Below are positions 16,999 through 25,071 of a stretch of DNA of 52,612 nt, piece after piece. The position numbers and the translations under genes were made by a program. The notes under the pieces were generated by a model. That model saw only the letters and a program-made list of their open reading frames with translations. It did not search any database and had not been told where the DNA came from. This DNA is from UBA1738 sp045658645 (GTDB taxonomy: Bacteria; Bacillota; Clostridia; UBA1381): contig JAZOVJ010000044.1 in the NCBI GenBank assembly GCA_045658645.1, forward strand, positions 1 through 52,612, read 5' to 3'. The stretch's first letter is position 1; the number at the start of each line of letters is the position of its first letter.

Positions 16999-18351
16999 AT
17001 GGCAGATGTTATGAATATGCAGGAATATGAATTGCCGCACAGTCTGGAAGCTGAGAAAGCGGTAATCGGCTGCGTTTTGCAGGATAGCAAAGCTTTGGCT
17101 GCCGCTTGTGAGCTTATACGTGCAGAGGACTTTTACTTTGATGCAAACCGCGAGATTTATGCGGTTTGTATTGAACTGTTTGACGAGAATACGCCGGTGG
17201 ATATTGTTACGGTAAGCGACCGCCTTACACGAAAGGACAAGCTTGACAGTGTTGGCGGAATTCCGTATCTTGCATCGGTTAGTACAAGTATAGCCACAAC
17301 AGAACACGTTTCTCACTATGCAAATATAGTTTTGGAAAAATCTGTTCTAAGAAAGCTTTCTACTGCAGCAAATGCAATTAATCATATGGCGGTCAGTCAG
17401 GACGGCGCAACAGACAGTGTTCTGGTTCGCGCGGAACAGATGATTTATGACATTGCAGAGGGCAGAGAAAAAAGCGATATTGTGCCTGTTGTTGAAATTG
17501 CGATGGAAACCTATCAGAATATGGTAGAGAATGCGGAAAACCCGAACAAACTTACGGGACTTGCAACAGGCTTTGACGAGCTTGACAAACGTTGCGGCGG
17601 ATTTCACGGCGGTGAGTTTATCCTTATTGCAGGACGTCCTGGTATGGGTAAGTCAAGCTTTGCGGTTAATATTGCGGAATATATGTCAATAGAATGCGGA
17701 AAAACTGTTGCTATATTCAACCTTGAAATGCCGAAAGAGGCAATTTTGAAACGTATTTTCTGTTCACAGGCTTTGATTGAGTCAGAGAAGATTTTAAAAG
17801 GCGAATTTACCGGTGAGGACTGGGGAAGACTTGGGCAACGTCTTGATAAGATTGCCGCAGCTCCGCTTTATATAGACGATTCTTCCACTATTACCGTTTC
17901 AGAAATAAGAGCAAAATGTCACAGATTGAAGAAAACCAAGGGGCTTTCTATGGTGGTAATCGACTACCTGCAGCTTATGCAAGGTTCGGGAAGAACCGAT
18001 TCAAGACAACAGGAAATTTCTGAAATTTCACGTTCACTGAAGGTGATGGCAAAGGAACTTGGGGTGCCTGTAATTGCACTTTCACAGCTATCCCGTGCGG
18101 TTGAAGGAAGACAGGATAAACGCCCTATGCTTTCAGACATACGTGAATCCGGTTCTATCGAGCAGGACGCAGATATAGTAATGTTTTTGTATCGTGACGA
18201 GTATTATAATCCTGACAGTGAGGATAAGAATTTGGCAGAAGTAATAATGGCAAAGCACAGAGCAGGTGAAACAGGCAAATTCAAGCTTGGCTGGCAGGGT
18301 AAATATACGAAGTTTGTAAATATTGATTATCGCGCAAAGGAAGAGCAGTAA
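16999..18351 (+). CDS. dnaB: Replicative DNA helicase DnaB
   Basis: The hexameric helicase unwinds DNA at the fork. The 450 residues hold the N-terminal domain (PHSLEAEKAVIGCVLQD), a linker, and the RecA-like ATPase with Walker A AGRPGMGKSSFA, FNLEMPKE, the Walker B region MVVIDYLQLM and the C-terminal SGSIEQDADIVMFLYRDEYY. A strong GGAGGGAG precedes the ATG at 16999. No intein is present. The stop codon overlaps the tilS start (TAATG). Confidence 0.97.
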   Translation: MADVMNMQEYELPHSLEAEKAVIGCVLQDSKALAAACELIRAEDFYFDANREIYAVCIELFDENTPVDIVTVSDRLTRKDKLDSVGGIPYLASVSTSIATTEHVSHYANIVLEKSVLRKLSTAANAINHMAVSQDGATDSVLVRAEQMIYDIAEGREKSDIVPVVEIAMETYQNMVENAENPNKLTGLATGFDELDKRCGGFHGGEFILIAGRPGMGKSSFAVNIAEYMSIECGKTVAIFNLEMPKEAILKRIFCSQALIESEKILKGEFTGEDWGRLGQRLDKIAAAPLYIDDSSTITVSEIRAKCHRLKKTKGLSMVVIDYLQLMQGSGRTDSRQQEISEISRSLKVMAKELGVPVIALSQLSRAVEGRQDKRPMLSDIRESGSIEQDADIVMFLYRDEYYNPDSEDKNLAEVIMAKHRAGETGKFKLGWQGKYTKFVNIDYRAKEEQ

Positions 18352-19661
18352 TGGATATTTTGAAAATTGCCGAGAAAACGCTAAAAAAGCATAATATGCT
18401 TAATACCGGTGACAGAGTACTTGTAGGGCTATCCGGCGGTGCAGACTCTACGGCGCTTTTGTATGTTCTTCTTTCGCTCAAAGATAAGTACGACCTTGAA
18501 ATCGCCTGCGCACATATAAACCATCAACTTCGCAAAACTGCAGACAGGGATATGATGTTTTGTAAGGCGTTATGTGAAAGGCTCGGCATTCAGTTTTTTT
18601 CGCTTACAAAGGATATAAAAGCCGGAGCGGAAGAGTTGGGTATTGGCGAGGAACTTTTTGCAAGAAATGTGCGATATGAGTTTTTTGAGTCTTTAGGCTA
18701 TGATAAAATTGCAACGGCACATAACAAAAATGATGTGGCGGAAACTTTGCTTTTCAATTTTATGCGTGGAGCATCAACTTCGGGGCTTTCGGGGATACCT
18801 TATGTAAGAGGTAACATAATCAGACCGCTGCTCGATGTGAAAAAGGCGGATATTATAGACTTTTGCGAAAAAAACGGCTACGATTTCGTAACCGATGAAA
18901 CGAACCTTGAGGCGATTTATTCAAGAAATAAGGTGCGCCTTGAACTTATACCAAAAATCGAGTCGGATTTTAATCCGGCATTTGTTGATGTAGTGACAAA
19001 AAATGCCACCTTAATAGGTGAAGATGCAGAGTTTCTTGACAGCCTTGCCAAAGAGAAGTTTTCGGGCGAAGTGAAGATTTCTTATTTGAATGAAATGCCG
19101 ATGCCAATAAAAAAACGTGTTTTACAGCTTTTCTGGAAAGAACGCACAAATATGGCTCAGAACCTTGGCGCAGACTATATTGATGATATTTTAGAGCTTT
19201 GCCGTAAAAACCGGACGGGAAAAAGCATAGACTTGCCCGGCGGATTTTGTGCAAGGGCAGAATATGGGAAGCTTGAAATCAACAAAAAAACAGATAAAAT
19301 AGAGTTTTCCTATGAAATTTATCCTGATGAGGTATTAAAAATTCCTGAAATTGGGAAGACTTTAGTAGTCAGGAAAACAGACAAAAAACCGGATTTTTAT
19401 CTTGATGAAAACGACTTGCTTACGGTAAGAAGCAAAAAGGCGGGTGACATCTTTTATCCGACAAAAATGGACGGAAAAAAGAAACTTTCTGACTTTTTCA
19501 CTGACAAGAAAATTCCGGATAAAATGAGAAGTCAAATCCCGATTACCTTGTCCAAAGGCAAAATTATTGCCGTTGGCAATATGCGGTTTTCAAAAGAATT
19601 TCAGGACAGCAGTAAAACGGGATATAAAATAGAAATAGAGGAGATAGTAAATGCAGACTAA
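18351..19661 (+). CDS. tilS: tRNA(Ile)-lysidine synthase TilS
   Basis: TilS converts C34 of the tRNA-Ile CAU anticodon to lysidine so that it reads AUA. The 436-residue protein has the PP-loop motif LVGLSGGADSTALLYVL, then HINHQLRKTADRD, IATAHNKNDVAET, and the C-terminal TilS domain (LLTVRSKKAGDIFYP, KKLSDFFTDKKIP). It overlaps dnaB by one base and ftsH by 11 bases, showing tight coupling. The hpt gene usually between tilS and ftsH in Firmicutes is missing. Confidence 0.96.
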   Translation: MDILKIAEKTLKKHNMLNTGDRVLVGLSGGADSTALLYVLLSLKDKYDLEIACAHINHQLRKTADRDMMFCKALCERLGIQFFSLTKDIKAGAEELGIGEELFARNVRYEFFESLGYDKIATAHNKNDVAETLLFNFMRGASTSGLSGIPYVRGNIIRPLLDVKKADIIDFCEKNGYDFVTDETNLEAIYSRNKVRLELIPKIESDFNPAFVDVVTKNATLIGEDAEFLDSLAKEKFSGEVKISYLNEMPMPIKKRVLQLFWKERTNMAQNLGADYIDDILELCRKNRTGKSIDLPGGFCARAEYGKLEINKKTDKIEFSYEIYPDEVLKIPEIGKTLVVRKTDKKPDFYLDENDLLTVRSKKAGDIFYPTKMDGKKKLSDFFTDKKIPDKMRSQIPITLSKGKIIAVGNMRFSKEFQDSSKTGYKIEIEEIVNAD

Positions 19662-21468
19662 ACGAATAGGGTTTTTCAGGTGGATACTGATTGCCATAAT
19701 TGCGTCTATGTTGTTTTCTACGTTTTTAGATGCGGCAAATGCACCTCACAGGACCGAGTATTCAACCCTTATAAACCATATTAAAAAAGGTGAAGTGACC
19801 GAGCTTAATATTGACGGCACAACGGCCACCGCCACAATAGGCGGTGAAAAATATTCTTGTGAAATTCCGTCTTCCGAGGTGCTTCAGGGCGATGCAGGCG
19901 AAGAAATTCTGGCACAGTCCGAGGCGGGAAGCCTTATTTACAAGATTGCACCGAAGCGTGTTTCGTGGCTTGACTTCCTGTTGCCGATTTCGTCAGTTCT
20001 TATGCTTTTGTTGTTCTTTTTTCTCATATTTCAGCAGGGCGGGGCAAAAGGTGGCGGAAGCTTTACCAAGAGTCAGGCGAAGCTTCATCTTGAGGACAAC
20101 CGAAAGGTTAAATTTAACGATGTTGCCGGTGCAAAAGAAGAAAAGGAAGAGCTTTCAGAGCTTGTTGAATTTTTAAGAAACCCGCAGAAGTTTATAGAGC
20201 TTGGTGCGAGAATACCAAAGGGCGTTCTTTTGTTAGGACCTCCGGGAACGGGTAAAACCTTGCTTGCAAGAGCCGTTGCAGGAGAAGCGGGCGTTCCGTT
20301 TTTCTCGATTTCGGGTTCCGACTTTGTTGAACTTTATGTAGGTGTTGGTGCGTCACGAGTACGTGATATGTTTGCACAGGCAAAAAAGGCAAGACCATGC
20401 ATTATCTTTATAGACGAAATTGACGCCGTTGGAAGACGCCGGGGCGCCGGAATGGGCGGCGGTCACGATGAGCGTGAGCAGACATTAAATCAGCTTTTGG
20501 TTGAAATGGACGGCTTTGGCAAAAACGAGGGTATCATTATAATGGCGGCAACAAACAGACCGGACATTTTAGACCCTGCACTTCTTCGCCCGGGTCGTTT
20601 TGACCGACAGATTACCGTTGGAAGACCGGACGTATCAGGAAGAGAAGAAATCCTGAAGGTTCACAGTCGTGGCAAAAAGGTTTCAAAGGAAGTTGATTTT
20701 TCAAAGATAGCAAAGCAGACAGCAGGATACACTGGTGCAGACCTTGAAAATGTGATGAATGAAGCGGCTATTTTTGCGGCAAGACGCGGGAAGACCGAGA
20801 TTGACGAAAATGATATTGAGGATGCAAATATCAAGGTTATGATGGGGCCTGCAAAGGCGTCGCAAAAGGTGACCGATGAGGAAAAGAAGCTTACCGCTTA
20901 CCACGAGGCAGGTCATGCCGTGCTTGCAAAGCTGGTATCAAAGCGTGATACAGTACGTCAGGTATCCATAATACCACGTGGCAGAGCGGGTGGATATACA
21001 ATGCATATTCCAAACGAGGATATATGGTTCACAGGCAGAAAGGATATGCTTTCTGAAATCATTGTCCTTTTAGGCGGAAGAGCTGCAGAAGACCTGATTT
21101 TAGACGATATTTCAAACGGAGCGTCTTCTGACTTGAAACGTGCAACCGCAATTGCCCGTGATATGGTGGCAAAATACGGAATGAGTGACGAGGTTGGCCC
21201 TGTTTGTTATGACAGTGACGAGGAAGTGTTCCTGGGACGTGATTACGGACATTCAAAGGCATATTCTGAAACTGTTGCCACTTTGATTGATAAAGAAGTT
21301 GAAAAACTTATAAAAGAACAGTATCAAAAGGCGAAAGACCTGCTTTCTGAAAATTCAGAAAGACTTAAAAACGTAGCAGAAGCTTTGCTCCGGCACGAAG
21401 TGCTTGACGAAACAGAGTTTTTGAAATATTATAATAAAGGAGACATAGAAGATGAAACAAGTAACTAA
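19651..21468 (+). CDS. ftsH: ATP-dependent zinc metalloprotease FtsH
   Basis: FtsH is a membrane-bound AAA+ protease. The 605-residue sequence shows an N-terminal membrane helix (about 10-26), an extracytoplasmic loop (about 30-105), a second helix (about 108-130), the AAA module (Walker A GPPGTGKT, Walker B CIIFIDEID, SRH NRPDILDPALLRPGRFDRQ with the arginine finger) and the M41 protease domain with zinc motif HEAGHA. It overlaps tilS upstream and the DUF1858 gene downstream. Confidence 0.97.
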   Translation: MQTKRIGFFRWILIAIIASMLFSTFLDAANAPHRTEYSTLINHIKKGEVTELNIDGTTATATIGGEKYSCEIPSSEVLQGDAGEEILAQSEAGSLIYKIAPKRVSWLDFLLPISSVLMLLLFFFLIFQQGGAKGGGSFTKSQAKLHLEDNRKVKFNDVAGAKEEKEELSELVEFLRNPQKFIELGARIPKGVLLLGPPGTGKTLLARAVAGEAGVPFFSISGSDFVELYVGVGASRVRDMFAQAKKARPCIIFIDEIDAVGRRRGAGMGGGHDEREQTLNQLLVEMDGFGKNEGIIIMAATNRPDILDPALLRPGRFDRQITVGRPDVSGREEILKVHSRGKKVSKEVDFSKIAKQTAGYTGADLENVMNEAAIFAARRGKTEIDENDIEDANIKVMMGPAKASQKVTDEEKKLTAYHEAGHAVLAKLVSKRDTVRQVSIIPRGRAGGYTMHIPNEDIWFTGRKDMLSEIIVLLGGRAAEDLILDDISNGASSDLKRATAIARDMVAKYGMSDEVGPVCYDSDEEVFLGRDYGHSKAYSETVATLIDKEVEKLIKEQYQKAKDLLSENSERLKNVAEALLRHEVLDETEFLKYYNKGDIEDETSN

Positions 21469-21655
21469 GGATATGATAATAAGAGAGGTTCTATCAATTG
21501 ACCCGGGTTGTGCAGAGTTTCTTTTGAACGTAGGAATGCACTGCCTTGGCTGTCCATCAGCTTCAGGTGAAACTTTAGAGATGGCTTGTGCCGTTCACGG
21601 TGCAGACGTTGACCAGTTGGTTGCAGACATCAATAAGTATCTTGAAGACAAATAA
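21452..21655 (+). CDS. DUF1858 domain small protein
   Basis: A 67-residue protein that starts inside the last 17 bases of ftsH, after AAAGGAG. It contains the DUF1858 pattern, including MIIREVLSIDPGCAEFLLNVGMHCLGCP with a CxxC pair, and a third Cys in MACAVHGA. DUF1858 proteins are often annotated as hydrid-cluster- or disulfide-associated and resemble the N-terminal segment of iron-sulfur repair proteins of the ScdA family. A redox or metal role is inferred; none is proven. The overlap implies translational coupling to ftsH. Confidence 0.85.
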   Translation: MKQVTKDMIIREVLSIDPGCAEFLLNVGMHCLGCPSASGETLEMACAVHGADVDQLVADINKYLEDK

Positions 21656-21666
21656 GAACTTTTTTG

Positions 21667-21900
21667 TTACGGCAGACGATGGGAATGGTTATTTAAGAAT
21701 TGCTTTAGAAATTGTTTTTCAAAGTCCTGCCAGGATTTAAGATTATTACCGGAAAAATTGCTCATAAAAATGAGCAATTTTTTGTTTAGTGATTTATTTT
21801 TCATAATGCGTTTCTCTGCTAAATATGTGCAAAATGAGGCACACATATCGCAGAATGCACCGTAAGTCAAAAGTTTTATGGAAAAAAATATCTGTTTCAT
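21667..21900 (-). CDS. Possible small Cys-containing protein (doubtful)
   Basis: A 77-codon frame on the minus strand with a good AAGGAG seven bases before the ATG. The N-terminal half is hydrophobic and Cys-containing (LTYGAFCDMCASFC). The C-terminal half runs through the ftsH-operon terminator hairpin (21753-21784), which would also fold in its own transcript. I recognise no family and no clear promoter. Either a short real peptide or a chance frame; only the N-terminal half looks protein-like. Confidence 0.33.
   Translation of the reverse strand: MKQIFFSIKLLTYGAFCDMCASFCTYLAEKRIMKNKSLNKKLLIFMSNFSGNNLKSWQDFEKQFLKQFLNNHSHRLP
21753..21784 (+). terminator. Terminator of the gdpP-ftsH operon
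   Basis: AAAATTGCTCAT and ATGAGCAATTTT pair around an AAAA loop and are followed by a T-run, about 100 bp beyond the DUF1858 stop. Nothing else that looks functional is seen between 21656 and 21750 on the + strand. Confidence 0.88.
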
Positions 21901-21949
21901 AACGTACTCCTTTTTTATAGTATTTCATAAGGTGCGGGTTTTATGTAAA

Positions 21950-21966
21950 TGTTATGAAATTGTAAT
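21950..21966 (+). promoter_or_regulatory. Candidate WalR-type box upstream of rodA
   Basis: TGTTAT (21950-21955), 5 bp, TGTAAT (21961-21966) fits the direct repeat TGTWAH-N5-TGTWAH known for WalR (YycF). It abuts the -35 hexamer of rodA, a position suited to activation. A near-identical copy lies at 24365-24381. Confidence 0.55.
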
Positions 21967-21994
21967 TGAAAAAGGGACAAAATAAGAGTATAAT
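21966..21994 (+). promoter_or_regulatory. Promoter of rodA
   Basis: TTGAAA (21966-21971), 17 bp, TATAAT (21989-21994), followed 40 bp later by the rodA start codon. Confidence 0.85.
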
Positions 21995-22033
21995 AAGCTT
22001 GTAGGTTAAATTTACCTTAAAAGGAGAGAAAGA

Positions 22034-23143
22034 ATGAGACGCAGAGATGAAAATCTGATACACGGACACGATACCTTTCTGTTTGTAATAACACTTGTTG
22101 CGGCGATTTTCGGTATCATTATGATATACAGCGCCACCCGCTCATTAAACACCAACTCCAACGTAATTATCCAAAGCGGTGCGTTTTTGATTGGTGTCGC
22201 GATGATGGTGATAATAAGCAGAATTGATTACCATATCTTCGGTCACGTTGCCTTGCCTATTTTCGGTGTATGTATCGCACTTCTGGTGGCGGTGCTTATA
22301 ATCGGTTCTACGGGTAACTGGGGTGCAAGAAGCTGGATACGTTTCGGACCGATAGGTATTCAGCCATCGGAAATTTGTAAGATAGGCTTTGCAATCACCT
22401 TTGCAAAGCATCTTTCTATGGTAAAGCACCAGCTTGACAGACCTATAACAGTAATTCTCCTGCTTGCACACGTAGGCGTATTTTTAGGGCTTATAATGCT
22501 TCAGCCGGACGCAGGTAGCGCTATGGTATTTTGTTTTATGTTTGCAGTGGTTTTATTTGCGGCAGGGCTTGCTTTTAAGTATATAATACCTGCGATTTTG
22601 AGCTTTGCGGCGTTTGTCCCGCTTGCTTATTTCTTCCTTTTAAGCGACTATCAGAAACACAGAATTCAGGTGTTCTTTAACCCTGATATGGACAGGCTGG
22701 GAAGCGGATATAATGTAATCCAGTCAAAGATAGCGGTGGGCTCGGGTCAGCTTTTCGGTAAAGGTTTTTTAAAAGGAACACAGAACCAGTTCGGGTTTCT
22801 GCCCACGAAGCATACCGACTTTATATTCAGCGTAATCGCAGAAGAACTTGGGTTTATCGGCGCACTTTTAGTGATTTTACTGTTGTTTTTAATAATTGCA
22901 AGATGCATAAAAGCGTCTCAGGAGGCAAATGATTCTTTTGGGAAATATCTTTGCCTTGGTATTGCGGCGATGCTGATATTCCATACCTTTGAAAATATTG
23001 GAATGTGTATCGGTCTGATGCCGGTAACGGGAATACCTCTTCCGTTTATAAGCTATGGAGGAACATCGCTTTTGACTAATATGATAGCGGTGGGACTTGT
23101 TCTGTCGGTAACGCGGCATTCCCACGGCACCAAAATGTATTAA
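22034..23143 (+). CDS. rodA: Rod shape-determining peptidoglycan polymerase RodA (SEDS family)
   Basis: SEDS proteins polymerise glycan strands from lipid II. The 369-residue protein has about ten membrane helices. Family motifs are NWGARSWIRFGPIGIQPSEICK, LQPDAGSA, YQKHRIQVFFNP and the C-terminal PFISYGGTS. The segment NQFGFLPTKHTDFIFSVIAEELGF favours RodA over FtsW or SpoVE. It is monocistronic with its own promoter, AAAGGAG ribosome site and terminator, and a candidate WalR-type box, which would suit cell-wall homeostasis control. Confidence 0.92.
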   Translation: MRRRDENLIHGHDTFLFVITLVAAIFGIIMIYSATRSLNTNSNVIIQSGAFLIGVAMMVIISRIDYHIFGHVALPIFGVCIALLVAVLIIGSTGNWGARSWIRFGPIGIQPSEICKIGFAITFAKHLSMVKHQLDRPITVILLLAHVGVFLGLIMLQPDAGSAMVFCFMFAVVLFAAGLAFKYIIPAILSFAAFVPLAYFFLLSDYQKHRIQVFFNPDMDRLGSGYNVIQSKIAVGSGQLFGKGFLKGTQNQFGFLPTKHTDFIFSVIAEELGFIGALLVILLLFLIIARCIKASQEANDSFGKYLCLGIAAMLIFHTFENIGMCIGLMPVTGIPLPFISYGGTSLLTNMIAVGLVLSVTRHSHGTKMY

Positions 23144-23181
23144 TATGTAAAAATTGTCCGAATGAAATTTTTTGGACCATC

Positions 23182-23214
23182 AAAAAAGACAGTGCGTTGT
23201 GCACTGTCTTTTTT
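23182..23214. terminator. Bidirectional terminator between rodA and the YARHG gene
   Basis: AAAAAAGACAGTGC pairs with GCACTGTCTTTTTT around a 5-nt loop, with A and T runs on either side for both convergent genes. Confidence 0.93.
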
Positions 23215-23222
23215 AATACTTA

Positions 23223-24281
23223 TTATTTCCAGCCTTGTGAAACCTGATATTCGCTTAAGAAGTTTGCGTTATACTGCTCGTATTCATTAAGCTTCATATT
23301 ATAGTTTGCGGCAGGGTTTGGTGTGTACCAGGCTTGAGATTCAAAGTAGTTCTTGAAAGTCTTGTTTGTGAAAACATAGCCTTTTCTTGCAAAGATTTCG
23401 TTTCTTATAAGGTCAACATCGAACTTTGAAAGCCCGGCAATATCTGCTTCGGTTATGTACTGTGAATCACTTGGGAATAAAATCTTATTCTGTGTGATAT
23501 TTCTTGGTTTTTCGGTTGGTGCCGGAGTTGGTGTTGGTGCCGGAGTTGGTGTTGCTTCAGGCGTTGGCTCCGGAGTTGGTTCCGGTGTGATTTCAGGAGT
23601 TGGTGCCGGTGTTTCAACCGGTGGATCTGTCGGAACAACGGGTTCAATGACATTTTTTGTGTTAACGCCCAAAGAAACGGCATAGACTGCTGCTGCAATT
23701 ATTGCTATAACAATAACTATAATTATAGCCTTTTTGCCGCCGCCTTTCTTTTCGGCTTTTGCCTTTTCCTTTGCGGCTTTCTTTTCTGCTTCAAGGCGTT
23801 CCTTTTCCGCTTTCTTTTCTGCCTCAATGCGCTCTTTTTCTTCTTTCTGCGCTATAGCAAGAGCTATCTTTTCCTCTTCCTTTTTCTGCTTTTCCAAAAG
23901 TTCTGCTTTTTTTGCTTCTTCCTTTTCAAGCTTTTTAGCCTCTAAAAGCTCAGCTTCTTTTTTCTTTTCTTCTAAAGCAGCCTGCTCTTTTTCAAGCTTC
24001 AAATTACGCTTTTCTTCCTTTTCCTGTTGCTTTTTCAAAAGCTCTGCCTCTTTTTGAGCCTTTTTTTCCGCCTCTGCACGCTCTTTTTCGGCGGCTTTCT
24101 GCTTTTCAGCTGTCAGTTTGTTATATTCATTTCGCATTTTCTTTTCTTTTTCGCGAATTTCTTTTGAACTTAAGTGGCGTTTTTCTTCCTGTTCCATAAC
24201 TCTAAGGAGTACGGGAGCACCGCATTTGGCACAACGTTTCATCTCAGGGTTGACTTCAGCTCCGCATTTTCTACACTTCAT
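23223..24281 (-). CDS. Zinc-ribbon, coiled-coil, single-pass membrane protein with C-terminal YARHG domain
   Basis: The 352-residue mosaic protein has, in order: a zinc ribbon with two CxxC pairs (CRKCGAEVN, CAKCGAP) at about 3-25; a very charged Lys/Glu/Ala coiled coil (about 35-180); a membrane helix (IIIVIVIAIIAAAVYAVS); a Pro/Thr/Glu repeat stalk (EPTPEPTPEATPTPAP); and a YARHG-type domain (LIRNEIFARKGYVF, NYFESQAWY) outside the membrane. The ATG at 24281 follows GGAGG; a longer frame to 24320 lacks a ribosome site. YARHG domains are thought to be extracellular and wall or peptide related. Specific function unknown. Confidence 0.85.
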   Translation of the reverse strand: MKCRKCGAEVNPEMKRCAKCGAPVLLRVMEQEEKRHLSSKEIREKEKKMRNEYNKLTAEKQKAAEKERAEAEKKAQKEAELLKKQQEKEEKRNLKLEKEQAALEEKKKEAELLEAKKLEKEEAKKAELLEKQKKEEEKIALAIAQKEEKERIEAEKKAEKERLEAEKKAAKEKAKAEKKGGGKKAIIIVIVIAIIAAAVYAVSLGVNTKNVIEPVVPTDPPVETPAPTPEITPEPTPEPTPEATPTPAPTPTPAPTEKPRNITQNKILFPSDSQYITEADIAGLSKFDVDLIRNEIFARKGYVFTNKTFKNYFESQAWYTPNPAANYNMKLNEYEQYNANFLSEYQVSQGWK

Positions 24282-24332
24282 TCTGCTATTATCCTCCGTA
24301 ATTAATATTAAAAGATACACTAATACAACTAC

Positions 24333-24360
24333 ATTATACCAATTTTCCTGCGCAAGTCCA
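24333..24360 (-). promoter_or_regulatory. Extended -10 promoter of the YARHG gene
   Basis: On the minus strand TATAAT (24333-24338) is preceded by TGG. The -35 is poor (TGGACT, 24355-24360, 16-bp spacing), so the extended -10 or an activator probably matters. Confidence 0.6.
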
Positions 24361-24364
24361 TAAA

Positions 24365-24381
24365 TGTTATGGAAATGTAAT
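24365..24381. promoter_or_regulatory. Second candidate WalR-type box, between the YARHG gene and carD
   Basis: TGTTAT (24365-24370), 5 bp, TGTAAT (24376-24381). Aligned with the rodA site, 20 of 22 bases from TAAATG onward agree. It lies 4 bp upstream of the weak -35 of the YARHG gene (in reverse orientation) and about 70 bp upstream of the carD -35. Confidence 0.5.
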
Positions 24382-24451
24382 TAAATTACAATTTTGCCGT
24401 AATCTTACGCTGAAAATTAATAAAAAAAGGGCAGAGGCGGCGAAATAAATA

Positions 24452-24480
24452 TTTACATATCAGGCAATATGTGGTATAAT
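24452..24480 (+). promoter_or_regulatory. Extended -10 promoter of carD
   Basis: TTTACA (24452-24457), 17 bp, TATAAT (24475-24480) with TGG before the -10. Confidence 0.85.
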
Positions 24481-24517
24481 AAATGTAAGCAACTATCAAA
24501 AGGCAGGTGGCATTAAA

Positions 24518-25006
24518 ATGTATAGCATAGGAGACAAAATCCTTTATCCTACTCACGGAGCAGGAGTTATAGAGGGAATAGAGGAACGGGTTGTCCTTGG
24601 CAAAAAACATAATTATTACATACTGAAAATGCCGTCTGAGGATATGACGGTTATGATACCGACAGATGGATGTGACGAGATTGGCGTCAGGTATGTTATT
24701 GAAAAAGAGGAAGCCCTAAAGGTGCTTGAGGCGTTTCGCAATAAATCTGTTGTCCTTGACGATAACTGGAACAGGCGACAGAGAGAAAATATCGTAAAGA
24801 TTAAATCGGGCAACATTTATGAAGTGCTTTTGGTGGTAAAAGCGCTGATGATTCGTGATCGCACGAAAGGTCTTTCTACAAGTGAGAGAAAAATGCTCAA
24901 TGTCTCGAAGCGTATTATGGCAAGCGAAATTGTGCTATCAGGCGCTGCGGAAATGGGCGATGTGGAAAGTATACTTAATGACACCATAGAGGAACTTTTA
25001 AAATAA
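24518..25006 (+). CDS. CarD/CdnL family RNA polymerase-binding regulator
   Basis: CarD-family proteins bind the RNA polymerase beta subunit and stabilise open promoter complexes. The 162-residue protein has the N-terminal Tudor-like interaction domain (MYSIGDKILYPTHGAGVIEGIEER, then YYILKMP and VMIPTDGCDEIGVR) and a helical C-terminal domain with basic residues. AGGCAGGTGG precedes the ATG. It is followed by a terminator-like hairpin and then ispD, an order seen in many Clostridia. Confidence 0.93.
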   Translation: MYSIGDKILYPTHGAGVIEGIEERVVLGKKHNYYILKMPSEDMTVMIPTDGCDEIGVRYVIEKEEALKVLEAFRNKSVVLDDNWNRRQRENIVKIKSGNIYEVLLVVKALMIRDRTKGLSTSERKMLNVSKRIMASEIVLSGAAEMGDVESILNDTIEELLK

Positions 25007-25010
25007 AATC

Positions 25011-25053
25011 AAAATTGTCTTGCATTTTTCTATAAATATAAGGCAATTTTTTT
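25011..25053 (+). terminator. Terminator or attenuator between carD and ispD
   Basis: AAAATTGTCTT (25011-25021) pairs with AAGGCAATTTT (25040-25050, one G-U) across an 18-nt loop, with seven T. It lies only a few bases before the ispD ribosome site and could be leaky. Confidence 0.75.
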
Positions 25054-25071
25054 GTAAAAGGAGGAGTCTTT

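Noticed and set aside
23520..23640. Tandem DNA repeat at GTTGGTGCCGGAGTTGG-like units
   Set aside because: It encodes the Pro/Thr stalk of the YARHG protein; not a CRISPR or intergenic repeat.
23453..24057. Several long frames opposite the YARHG gene (Ser/Phe-rich or Gly/Val-rich)
   Set aside because: Antisense shadows of the coiled coil and Pro/Thr repeat; the minus-strand frame has the domains, promoter and ribosome site.
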